From: an uncultured Desulfuromonadales bacterium
GTDB taxonomy: Bacteria; Desulfobacterota; Desulfuromonadia; Desulfuromonadales; Geopsychrobacteraceae
Length of the DNA stretch: 22,345 nt
Direction: 5' to 3'
NCBI GenBank assembly: GCA_945787295.1
Contig: CALZHQ010000044.1
Span: forward strand, 1-22,345
A model generated the notes under the pieces. The model was not told where the DNA came from, did not search any database, and worked only from the letters and a program-made list of their open reading frames with translations. A program made the position numbers and the translations under genes. Below, in pieces: positions 14,852 through 22,345 of the stretch. The stretch's first letter is position 1. Each line of letters starts with the position of its first letter.

Positions 14852-14998
14852 ATGAAAAAGCTGGCCGTTATTGTTCTGTTTCTTTTGCTGATAAGTCTGC
14901 TGAGTGGCTGCGCCAAGTTCCGCAAGGAAAACCCGCTGAACGTGAAGTGCCCATCCTGTGGCTACCTCTGGGATCGGACCCCGACTCAAGGATATTAA
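14852..14998 (+). CDS. Very small predicted lipoprotein
   Basis: The product is 48 residues. MKKLAVIVLFLLLISLLSGC is a classical lipoprotein signal with lipobox LSGC, so the mature chain would be only 29 residues, anchored through its cysteine. The mature part contains NVKCPSCGYLWDR, a CPxCG half of a zinc ribbon; two such chains could share one metal, or the pair could be a redox disulfide. The chosen ATG has AAAGGGG about seven bases upstream and begins with the basic MKK expected for a signal. An in-frame ATG at 14819, with its own AGGAAG, would add 11 residues. Function unknown. Confidence 0.6.
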   Translation: MKKLAVIVLFLLLISLLSGCAKFRKENPLNVKCPSCGYLWDRTPTQGY

Positions 14999-15032
14999 GT
15001 TTCGTCCCGAGGTCGATCAGATCCACCTTTCT

Positions 15033-15299
15033 CTACCCTGTGACAGGCTTCCTGTGGGGTACATAACGGCAATATTCTGGCTCACTTGCGAAACCACCGC
15101 CTGATGCGTGGCGGATCGAGATCAGCCCCATGCCGTCGCTCTCGTACATCGCCATCAGCAGTACCATAATCCCAGTCAGGATCGCCGCATTCAGCGTGGT
15201 CGGTCCGGCGGCGATTTCCAGTCCCGGATCGGTCAGCAGATCGACAGCAGTTATGCTAAACTTTCCACTGACTTTGATCTCATCTGCACCCTGGAGCCA
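15033..15299 (-). pseudogene. Possible gene relic, antisense, in the region before DUF748
   Basis: This 303-base gap (14999-15301) has no intact gene. On the minus strand the frame is open from 15299 to the TAG at 15033-15035. It translates to a protein-like stretch that includes VDLLTDPGLEIAAGPTTL and then NAAILTGIMVLLMAMYESDG. Codons between about 15110 and 15250 use G or C at the third position as often as real genes here. No ATG is found before 15167, and the first part would overlap the DUF748 promoter. It is most likely the tail end of a lost gene, or chance. I do not recognise the family. Confidence 0.25.
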
Positions 15300-15301
15300 C
15301 T

Positions 15302-18300
15302 ATGCCACGCTGGAAAAAATATACCCTGATCACTGTCGCTAGCATTTTCGGCCTGTTGCTGTTGTCGATGCTGATCGTCCCCTGGCAGATCAAGGCCCAG
15401 GGGAGTAAATGGTTCGCCGAGAACACCACCCGCCGGCTGACGATCGAAAAGGCCTTCTTCAACCCCTTTGCCCTCACCGTTGAAGTCAAGGGAGTGTCCC
15501 TCACCGAGCAGCAAAGTAGCGAAACCTTTGTTTCCCTCGATCGGCTGATGCTTTCCGCCAGTAGCCGCTCACTGCTCGACTTTGCCGTGATCTTCGATCG
15601 CGTCGAGCTGGATGCACCCTACGCCAACATCGAACTGCTCGGCAAACAGGAATTCAACTTCTCCGACTTCACCAGGCTGGGGGACGGCAAACCACAACCG
15701 CCCCAAGCAGAGTCGTCAGAGCCACTGCTGTTTTCTTTCAACAACATAGTTATCACCGCTGGCCAGATCGATTTCACCGATCAGACCTCGCCGAAAAAAT
15801 CGCAGCACCAGATCTCCGAATTGAACTTGTCGGTCCCCTTTGTCGGCAATGTTTCCTACCTGACCGATGAATATGTTGAGCCGCAATTGAGTTTGTTACT
15901 TAACGGTTCGGAAATCAGCGCGATCGGCCAGTTGAAACCTTTCCACCAATCGCTGGAAACGAGCCTCTCACTGGTATTGAACGAGGTCGACCTCGCCTTT
16001 TATGCCTTTCACTCGCCGGTCCCGCTGCCGGTTGACCTTAAAACCGGGGTCCTCGATACCCAGATCGATCTCTCTTATCGCATCTCCGCTTCAGAACAGC
16101 CAAAACTGCTGCTCGGGGGCGAACTGGCGCTATCCGATATCGACATCCGCCAGTTAACCGGTGAAAATCTGTTCCGCATGCCGACCCTGATTCTCGATCT
16201 TGACTGGGCCGACCTGATGCAGCAGGACTTCAATATCTTCTCCCTCGATATCTACGCGCCGGAATTTTTCGTCAATCGCGCTGCGAACGGAGCCTGGAAT
16301 TTCCAGCAGCTGGCGACAGCCAATCATGAAATCCGTGATGTCGCGGTAGAGGATGAGCCTGCGGGTAACCAGACTGCGGCACTGCCATTACTGATAATCG
16401 AACAGGTGGCCCTGTTTAATGGCAAGATCCACTATCAGGATGAGTACCCGCTCGGCGGCTTCAGCGAAGAGATCGGGGCGATCAATCTGCAGCTCGACAA
16501 CCTTTCCACCCACATGGATGAGCTGACCGAATTGGCGCTTAATCTCCGCAGCGCCCGGGAGATGAGTGTGTCACTGAACGGCCGGGTCGGGCTCAATCCG
16601 CTCACTGCAGACCTGGCTCTGCTGCTGAACGGTTTTCAACTGAAACCCCACTACCCCTTCGTCTCCGACCTGCTGACACGGCCGCTGGAAGGGAGTTTGA
16701 ACCTGGCCACGACGATCAACTTCGGGCCCGAGACCAGCCTCAAAACGGAACAGATGCAACTGGCTCTGCACCAGCTGAAAGTTCCCTTTACCGAGCAGGA
16801 CTATTTCACCTTAAAAGATCTCAGTATGACTGGCGGGTCCTTCGACCTGCAGCAGCAATTGCTGAAAATCGGTAACATCTCCCTGATCGGCGGCGACTTG
16901 CAGGCCAGCCGTGATGGTGATGGGGCGTTATCGCCTTTAGCGCTGCTGCGCGACCGAACCGACCAGTCCGAAGCAACGGCGGCGCAGCCAAGCAACGAAC
17001 CGGTCACCGTTGAACTGCCCTGGCAAAAAAATGCCACCCAGGTTGATATCAACAACTTCAAACTCCAGCTCGACAAGATCGCCCTTGAAGATTTCGACCT
17101 GCAGTTTACCGACAACAGCCTGGTCAGAAAACCGCAGCTGAAGGTTGCTGACCTGATGATCAGCCTGGCCGACCTGGCCTACCCCGAATCGCAGCTGAGT
17201 CCGTTTAAAGTTGACGCCAAGCTGGGCAAAAAGGGCAGCGTGGCCCTGTCTGGCAACCTGGCCCACAGCCCGTTGCGCGTCCAGGCACAAACACAAGTCA
17301 ACGCCCTCGCCCTCGCCGACTTCAACAACTTCCTGCCCGAGAAGGTCAAAGTCAGCCTCAAGGATGGCAAGCTCTACACCAACATGGCGGTCAAACTGCT
17401 TGAGACTCCGGAAGCATTGACCGGCAATTTCGCTGGCAGCGTCACCGTCAGCGATTTCAACTTAAGAGATCCGCTTATCGAAGGCGAGCTGCTCGCCTGG
17501 GAAAACCTCAACCTGACCGGGATTAAAGGTGACATCGCCCCCTTCAAGCTGGGCATCAAAGACGTGTCCCTGAATAAATACCTGGCGAAAATCCAGATCG
17601 ATTCTGAAGGCCGGGTCAACCTGGCCAATGTCACAGCGACAGAGGAAACAGAAGTAGAAGAGGCAATTGTAACGGAGGAGGAGCAGGAACCGGTCGAGGT
17701 TGCGGCTGAAGAACCGGCCGCCAGCGGACCACCGGCCGATATCCGTATCGATGCGCTCACCCTGCAGGGCGGCACGGTTTCTTTCACCGACCGTTCGATG
17801 CCGAACATTTTCAGTGCCACCATGTACAAACTGGGCGGCCGGGTCACCGGAATGGCCTCCGATGAGCAGATGCTGGCCGATGTCGACCTGCGCGGCGAGC
17901 TGGAAAACCATTCGCCGCTGACCATCGTCGGCAAACTGAACCCCTTGAGCAAAGATCTGTACGCCGACCTGACGATCAGTTTCAAGGATATCGACCTGGC
18001 GCCGATGACTCCCTATTCCGGCACCTATCTCGGCTACGCGATCGACAAAGGCAAGTTGTATCTCGACTTGAGCTACCATATCGAGCATCAGAAGATCAAA
18101 GCTAAGAACAAGATCGTGATCGACCAGTTCACCTTCGGCGACTCGGTCAAGAGCGATAAAGCCACCACCCTACCGGTCTCGCTGGCGATCGCCCTGCTGA
18201 AAGACAGAAACGACGAAATCCATCTCGACGTACCGATTTCTGGCGACATGAGTGATCCCAGCTTCAGCATCACCGGGACCATTTTCACGGTCCTGAAAAA

Positions 18301-18931
18301 CCTGCTGGTTAAAGCGGCCACTGCGCCTTTTTCCCTGTTGGCCTCGATGCTCGGTGGCGGTGGTGAGGATTTCAGCACCATCGCCTTCGCCAGCGGCATG
18401 GCCCGACTGGATGAAAAGCAGTCGGAAACCCTGGCCAAGCTGGCCGAGATGTTGGCCAAGCGACCATCACTCACCCTGGAAATCAGCGCCTACGCCGATG
18501 GAGACAAGGATCCGGAAGCGTATCGTAAAGATCAGTTACAGCAGAAAATGATCGAGGCCAAATGGCTCGAGCTAAAAGAAGCTGGCCAAGCACCGGAAAG
18601 CCGCGACCTGGTCAGCATCAGCCCTGAAGACTACCCGGTCTACCTGTTGGAGGTTTATAAAGACGCAGATTTTCCACGGCCACGAAACTTTGTCGGCATG
18701 CTGAAAAATCTGCCTGAAACCGAGATGGAAAAACTGCTGTTGGCCAATATCCGCGCCGATGGTGCCGAAATGCAGGCTCTGGCGCAATCCCGGGCACAGT
18801 TGGTCAGAGATCAACTGATTGCCGCCAACGAAGCGATCAAGCCACGAATTTTCCTCAAGTCGGTCGATATTTATCAACAACCGGAAAAAGGCCCGGCCAG
18901 CCGGGTCGAGTTTAGGATCAGTAGCAAATGA
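15302..18931 (+). CDS. DUF748 / AsmA-like envelope protein with C-terminal OmpA-like region
   Basis: This is a 1209-residue inner-membrane-anchored periplasmic protein. A single hydrophobic segment (about 8-29) follows MPRWKK. The long body repeats beta-rich units of the AsmA type, with markers such as LTIEKAFFNPFALTVEVKGVSL, LDRVELDAPYANIELL-like segments, and a late block (TYLGYAIDKGKLYLDLSYHI) typical of DUF748. A Glu-rich linker lies at about residues 779-815. The last 185 residues include GMARLDEKQSETLAKLAEMLAKRPSLTLEISAYAD, which resembles an OmpA/peptidoglycan-binding fold. AsmA-like proteins are thought to bridge the periplasm and carry lipids to the outer membrane. GGAG lies five bases before the ATG. 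The stop overlaps the next start (ATGA). Confidence 0.88.
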   Translation: MPRWKKYTLITVASIFGLLLLSMLIVPWQIKAQGSKWFAENTTRRLTIEKAFFNPFALTVEVKGVSLTEQQSSETFVSLDRLMLSASSRSLLDFAVIFDRVELDAPYANIELLGKQEFNFSDFTRLGDGKPQPPQAESSEPLLFSFNNIVITAGQIDFTDQTSPKKSQHQISELNLSVPFVGNVSYLTDEYVEPQLSLLLNGSEISAIGQLKPFHQSLETSLSLVLNEVDLAFYAFHSPVPLPVDLKTGVLDTQIDLSYRISASEQPKLLLGGELALSDIDIRQLTGENLFRMPTLILDLDWADLMQQDFNIFSLDIYAPEFFVNRAANGAWNFQQLATANHEIRDVAVEDEPAGNQTAALPLLIIEQVALFNGKIHYQDEYPLGGFSEEIGAINLQLDNLSTHMDELTELALNLRSAREMSVSLNGRVGLNPLTADLALLLNGFQLKPHYPFVSDLLTRPLEGSLNLATTINFGPETSLKTEQMQLALHQLKVPFTEQDYFTLKDLSMTGGSFDLQQQLLKIGNISLIGGDLQASRDGDGALSPLALLRDRTDQSEATAAQPSNEPVTVELPWQKNATQVDINNFKLQLDKIALEDFDLQFTDNSLVRKPQLKVADLMISLADLAYPESQLSPFKVDAKLGKKGSVALSGNLAHSPLRVQAQTQVNALALADFNNFLPEKVKVSLKDGKLYTNMAVKLLETPEALTGNFAGSVTVSDFNLRDPLIEGELLAWENLNLTGIKGDIAPFKLGIKDVSLNKYLAKIQIDSEGRVNLANVTATEETEVEEAIVTEEEQEPVEVAAEEPAASGPPADIRIDALTLQGGTVSFTDRSMPNIFSATMYKLGGRVTGMASDEQMLADVDLRGELENHSPLTIVGKLNPLSKDLYADLTISFKDIDLAPMTPYSGTYLGYAIDKGKLYLDLSYHIEHQKIKAKNKIVIDQFTFGDSVKSDKATTLPVSLAIALLKDRNDEIHLDVPISGDMSDPSFSITGTIFTVLKNLLVKAATAPFSLLASMLGGGGEDFSTIAFASGMARLDEKQSETLAKLAEMLAKRPSLTLEISAYADGDKDPEAYRKDQLQQKMIEAKWLELKEAGQAPESRDLVSISPEDYPVYLLEVYKDADFPRPRNFVGMLKNLPETEMEKLLLANIRADGAEMQALAQSRAQLVRDQLIAANEAIKPRIFLKSVDIYQQPEKGPASRVEFRISSK

Positions 18932-19746
18932 ACCAGCTGAAGCAGCTCGTCCTACTCCTGCTACTCCTGCTGCCGACCACCATTCAGGCCGAACTGCAGC
19001 TTAGCGGCGCCCTCACCCAGGGCGGGCTGGTGCGTGGCCAGGTTGCGCCTGGAACCAGGGTCTATTACGGTGATCGTCCGCTGAAGCTGACTGCCGACGG
19101 ACAATTCATCCTCGGTTTCGGTCGTGACGCTGTCCCGCAGCACAGCCTGACCCTGATTGCCCCGGATGGAAAAGTCCGCATCGAAGTGCTGCAGATCTCC
19201 GAGCGCGTCTACCAGATCGAACGGATCGACGGAATCAGCAAACGGATGATGGAGCCGAGTGCCGAAGATTTGCGTCGCATCGGCCACGAAGCGGAACAGG
19301 CGCGAAAAGCCCGCCTGAACGACAGCGAACTGACCCATTTCACTGCTGACTTTATCTGGCCCGCCACCGGCCGGATCAGCGGTGTTTATGGCAGTCAGCG
19401 GATTCTGAACGGCGCGCCGCGCCGCCCGCACTTCGGCGTCGATATCGCCGTTCCCACCGGTACCCTGGTCAAAGCCCCGGCCTCAGGAAAAGTGACCCTG
19501 GCCCATCAGGGGATGTTCTTTTCCGGCAAAACCCTGATCATCGATCACGGCCACGGGCTCTCATCGAGCTTTCTCCATCTGCATGAAATCCTGGTCACGG
19601 AAGGGCAACTGGTAGGTCAAGGAGACAACATCGCCACCGTCGGGGCAACCGGCCGGGTCACGGGTGCCCATCTCGACTGGCGGATCAACTGGTTTAATGA
19701 GCGCCTCGATCCGGCCCTGCTGGTCCCAGAGATGTCTATAAAATGA
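18928..19746 (+). CDS. M23-family (LytM-like) peptidase, exported
   Basis: This 272-residue protein has a signal peptide (about 1-21, a run of leucines ending IQA) and would act in the periplasm on peptidoglycan cross-bridges. An N-terminal beta domain (about 22-100) precedes a helical linker (about 105-135) and the LytM domain (about 140-272). Zinc and catalytic candidates are His168 and Asp172 (HFGVD), His217 or His219 (FLHLHE), and His248 in GAHLDW. The usual HxH motif is HLD here, so Asp250 replaces the third zinc-binding histidine; this form is known in part of the family, as I recall. It is translationally coupled to the DUF748 gene, which suggests a shared envelope task. Confidence 0.9.
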   Translation: MNQLKQLVLLLLLLLPTTIQAELQLSGALTQGGLVRGQVAPGTRVYYGDRPLKLTADGQFILGFGRDAVPQHSLTLIAPDGKVRIEVLQISERVYQIERIDGISKRMMEPSAEDLRRIGHEAEQARKARLNDSELTHFTADFIWPATGRISGVYGSQRILNGAPRRPHFGVDIAVPTGTLVKAPASGKVTLAHQGMFFSGKTLIIDHGHGLSSSFLHLHEILVTEGQLVGQGDNIATVGATGRVTGAHLDWRINWFNERLDPALLVPEMSIK

Positions 19747-19801
19747 AAGGGCTTTAGCCGTTTTCCGTCGTTAAATTCTCTCCTCAAAAATAATTAGAAA
19801 T

Positions 19802-19830
19802 TTGCAATCTTTTGTCAATTATTATATAAA
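19802..19830 (+). promoter_or_regulatory. Candidate sigma-70 promoter of the GGDEF/EAL gene
   Basis: TTGCAA (19802-19807) and TATAAA (19825-19830) are 17 bases apart, inside a notably AT-rich stretch. The leader to the ATG at 19894 would be about 57 bases. Confidence 0.5.
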
Positions 19831-19893
19831 AATTATCAACAGCTGGACAGTCTCAGCCAACCTCTCTGGATAACATCAACCATCGGGAAACAG

Positions 19894-21975
19894 ATGCCGG
19901 ATTACGTTCATGTTCTGCTCAATTTCATGACTCAGTTTGCCGGGGGTCGCGGCGGTATTGATCATAACGTGGTACAGTTCGGTCTGGCGGCAACGATCTG
20001 GGGCACCCTGCTGATCTATGCCCGCGACCGCCAGCAAGAAGATAATCCGGATCGCGAACGACTTCTGGTTCTCGGTTTTTCTCTCGGTCTGGCCCGCGAA
20101 CTGTTCATGTTCGGGTTAGCCTTTATCGTTGCTCTGGGATGGGTCAACCACGACCTGATGCATATTATCTTCCCGCCCCTGGAGCATACCCTGATCAATG
20201 CGGCGATGTTCGTTGTCGCCGGAGCCTTTCTGCTTTTTCTATTGCATGACCGGGATCTGGCCCGACGCTACCTGCGCTGGAGTCTGAGCAGCCTGGCGCT
20301 CTGCTACCTGGCGACCTTCTCGTGGTGGGGAGCATACATCGTCGCCAACCCGGCCTCCAAGTTCAGTCAGACCTGGTGTAACTGGGCGCTTCACCTCAAC
20401 TCATCATTCTGGTTGTTGCTGGCACTGATCGTTGTCCTGCGCAGCGCACGCAGCACCCTCCGCAACCTGATTTCCGTCGCCCTGTTCCTGTTCTTTACCA
20501 CCGAATTCCTGAAAATTCCGGACATGGCCCTCAGTGAAGTTTACGAAGCCAACTTCACCCCGATCCGCCACAGCTGCTACCTGTTCGGAGTTTTCCTGCT
20601 CGCTTTCATTTACCTGCGGGAGCAGGCTATCGAGAGAAAACAGGCCAATAAACAGGTGCTCCGGCTGGCCCATTATGACACCCTGACCGGCTTGCCTAAC
20701 CGCGCTCTGTTTCATGACCGCCTGAAACAGACCATGGCGCTGGCCGAGCGTTCGAAAAACCGCTTCGCCCTGCTGTTTCTCGACCTGGACCGCTTTAAAG
20801 CGATCAACGACAGCTACGGACATACCTGCGGCGACGAACTGCTGAAAGCGGTCAGTTCACGCCTTTCCAGCTGTCTGCGGATGGGAGACACCCTGGCCCG
20901 GCTCGGCGGTGATGAATTTGTCGTCCTGCTGCCAAATATCGACAGCACCAATGCCGCGGTGACGGTGGCCGATAAAATCCTCGACGAAATGCAGCAGGAG
21001 TTTCAGCTCAAGGAGCAGCAGATTTTCACTTCCACCAGTATCGGACTGGCCTTTTATCCCGACAATGGTGAAGATATCGAGTCGCTGCTAAAACATGCCG
21101 ACTTGGAGATGTACGCGGCCAAGGACGAGGGGCGCTACTGCTACCATCTGTTCTCGGCCGAGATGCACCGGGAAATCGTTTATCGGCACAAGGTCGCAGA
21201 AGAACTGCGGTTGGCCATCCAGCAAGAAGATTTCATCCTCCACTACCAGCCGCAAATCGATATTGCAACGGAAAGAATTGTCGGGGCCGAAGCGCTGATT
21301 CGCTGGCAACATCCAAAGAGGGGGCTGATACCTCCCGGTCAATTTATCCCGATTGCCGAAGAAACCGGTCTGATCCTAGCCATCGGCGAATGGGTTTTCC
21401 GCAATGCCTGCAAACAGTTTAAGGTCTGGCTCGACCAGGGGCTGGGTGAGTTCAAATTATCGATCAACCTCTCCGCCCACCGCCTGGAACAGACCGATTT
21501 TCTCGAAGTGGTCGAGATGATTTTGCTGGAAAATGAAATCACTCCCCAGCATATCGAGCTGGAATTGACCGAAACCAGCATGCTGGCCAACACCGACAAA
21601 GCGACCACCCTGCTGAACCACCTGAAGCTGCGCGGGTTCACCCTGGCGATGGATGATTTCGGCACCGGTTATTCTTCTCTTAGCTACCTGAAACGTTTAC
21701 CCTTTGACCAGGTTAAAATCGACCAGTCCTTTATCAAAGGAATCAACCTCAACGATGGCGATACCCTGCTGGTCAAAACCATTCTTTCGATGGCTGACCA
21801 CCTCAACCTCTCGGTGGTCGCCGAAGGTGTGGAAACCTATGAGCAGTACGCCTACCTCAAGGAACACGGCTGCGGACGCGCCCAGGGCTTCTATTTCAGC
21901 CGCCCGGTACCGGCAGATGAGTTCGCCGAAAGGCTGTTTGCATCGCAGTTCAATAGCGAGCTGAACTCCGCCTGA
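19894..21975 (+). CDS. Membrane-bound GGDEF-EAL cyclic-di-GMP protein
   Basis: This is a 693-residue inner-membrane protein that can make or break cyclic di-GMP. Residues about 1-245 hold roughly seven hydrophobic helices and no sensor family I can name. GGDEF motif residues 338-342 (RLGGDEF) are intact, with the inhibitory RxxD site (Arg329-Asp332) five residues upstream. The EAL domain has EAL at 466-468 (AEALIRW), NLSA, ELTETSML, DDFGTGYSSL from 587, VKIDQSFI and VAEGVET, so the key phosphodiesterase residues appear present. Both activities are thus possible, and the dominant one cannot be decided from sequence. GGGAA lies five to six bases before the ATG. It appears monocistronic. Confidence 0.94.
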   Translation: MPDYVHVLLNFMTQFAGGRGGIDHNVVQFGLAATIWGTLLIYARDRQQEDNPDRERLLVLGFSLGLARELFMFGLAFIVALGWVNHDLMHIIFPPLEHTLINAAMFVVAGAFLLFLLHDRDLARRYLRWSLSSLALCYLATFSWWGAYIVANPASKFSQTWCNWALHLNSSFWLLLALIVVLRSARSTLRNLISVALFLFFTTEFLKIPDMALSEVYEANFTPIRHSCYLFGVFLLAFIYLREQAIERKQANKQVLRLAHYDTLTGLPNRALFHDRLKQTMALAERSKNRFALLFLDLDRFKAINDSYGHTCGDELLKAVSSRLSSCLRMGDTLARLGGDEFVVLLPNIDSTNAAVTVADKILDEMQQEFQLKEQQIFTSTSIGLAFYPDNGEDIESLLKHADLEMYAAKDEGRYCYHLFSAEMHREIVYRHKVAEELRLAIQQEDFILHYQPQIDIATERIVGAEALIRWQHPKRGLIPPGQFIPIAEETGLILAIGEWVFRNACKQFKVWLDQGLGEFKLSINLSAHRLEQTDFLEVVEMILLENEITPQHIELELTETSMLANTDKATTLLNHLKLRGFTLAMDDFGTGYSSLSYLKRLPFDQVKIDQSFIKGINLNDGDTLLVKTILSMADHLNLSVVAEGVETYEQYAYLKEHGCGRAQGFYFSRPVPADEFAERLFASQFNSELNSA

Positions 21976-22070
21976 ACCGGCCCCACCTCCTAACGACTAT
22001 TTACAGCAGCCCCCTGCTTCAGGGTATGCTAGTTTCTGCTGAGCAATAAACAACTGGAAAGCAGAGCACA

Positions 22071-22345
22071 ATGGCCCAATTTGAATTGATCTCCGATTCC
22101 CAGCCGCGCGGAGACCAGCCCCAGGCGATCGAGGAACGGGTCGATGGCATCCAGCGTGGCGACAAGCACCAGGTGCTGCTCGGCGTCACCGGCTCGGGCA
22201 AGACCTTCACCATGGCCAACGTGGTCAACCGGCTGCAGCGACCGACCCTGGTGCTGGCGCACAACAAAACCCTGGCGGCGCAGCTCTACGGCGAGTTCAA
22301 GGAATTGTTTCCGAACAACGCCATCGAGTACTTTGTCAGTTACTA
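22071..22345 (+). CDS. uvrB: Excinuclease ABC subunit B, N-terminal fragment (window edge)
   Basis: These are the first 91 codons of UvrB, the helicase-like subunit that receives damaged DNA from UvrA in nucleotide excision repair and recruits UvrC. The N-terminus reads [20 protein letters not shown], followed by Walker [10 protein letters not shown] (38-46), then [17 protein letters not shown] and the beginning of the YFVSYY damage-binding hairpin, where the window ends. Full-length UvrB is about 670 residues. The ATG at 22071 agrees with the family start; a GGAAAG lies upstream at a slightly long distance. The gene is 95 bases after the GGDEF/EAL stop, with a TATGCT (22025-22030) as a possible -10 box. 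I saw no clear SOS box. Confidence 0.96.
   Translation, partial: MAQFELISDSQPRGDQPQAIEERVDGIQRGDKHQVLLGVTGSGKTFTMANVVNRLQRPTLVLAHNKTLAAQLYGEFKELFPNNAIEYFVSY

Noticed and set aside
22012..22024. CCCTG-CTT-CAGGG as a terminator after the GGDEF/EAL gene
   Set aside because: The stem is five base pairs with a three-base loop and no T tract; it is too weak to call.
1..22345. CRISPR arrays, tRNA and rRNA genes
   Set aside because: No regularly spaced direct repeats beyond the two-copy repeat at 3812-3847, and no recognisable tRNA or rRNA sequence was seen by reading both strands.

Overview
The window is about 22.3 kb of moderately GC-rich bacterial DNA. The gene set is a class I/II-type hydroxylamine reductase (hybrid cluster protein) with an anaerobe-style N-terminal cysteine motif, a redox-disulfide DUF1858 protein, a hemerythrin, a TAXI-type TRAP transporter, a DUF748 envelope protein, a GGDEF/EAL protein and a sigma-54-like promoter. 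This suits an anaerobic or facultatively anaerobic Gram-negative, most likely a Desulfuromonadales-type (Desulfobacterota) organism. That placement is an inference from gene content, not a measured result.

Layout. Positions 1-1013 are the 5' part of an IS110-family insertion sequence, reading leftward off the window, with a strongly folded leader over its ribosome binding site. Positions 1074-3739 are a translationally coupled ABC exporter and alpha/beta hydrolase; the insertion sequence lies directly upstream and the exporter starts with TTG. Positions 3740-4560 hold an orphan membrane protein behind a good sigma-54 candidate promoter. A VOC/glyoxalase-like protein follows on the minus strand, between two bidirectional hairpin terminators.

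Positions 5134-8253 are the most coherent unit and read entirely leftward: DUF1858 protein, shortened Fe-S-type protein, hemerythrin and hcp. Two nearly identical promoters, one before DUF1858 and one before hcp, each carry a TGAC-N4-GTCA palindrome centred 41.5 bases upstream of the inferred start site. This is the geometry of a CRP/FNR-family activator such as HcpR. The unit looks like a nitrosative-stress (NO/hydroxylamine) regulon.

Positions 8384-9169 encode an atypical SDR protein whose catalytic Tyr and Lys are replaced. Positions 9339-12526 encode a TAXI TRAP transporter (binding protein plus fused permease) closed by a 16-bp-stem terminator. Positions 12713-14998 hold a secreted cysteine-containing orphan, an NnrU-family membrane protein (again linked by family to NO metabolism), an HNH protein and a tiny lipoprotein.

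Positions 14999-15301 contain no intact gene but a possible antisense gene relic. Positions 15302-19746 are a two-gene envelope module: a 1209-residue DUF748/AsmA-like protein overlapping an M23 peptidase. A membrane-anchored GGDEF-EAL protein follows, and the window ends in the first 91 codons of uvrB.
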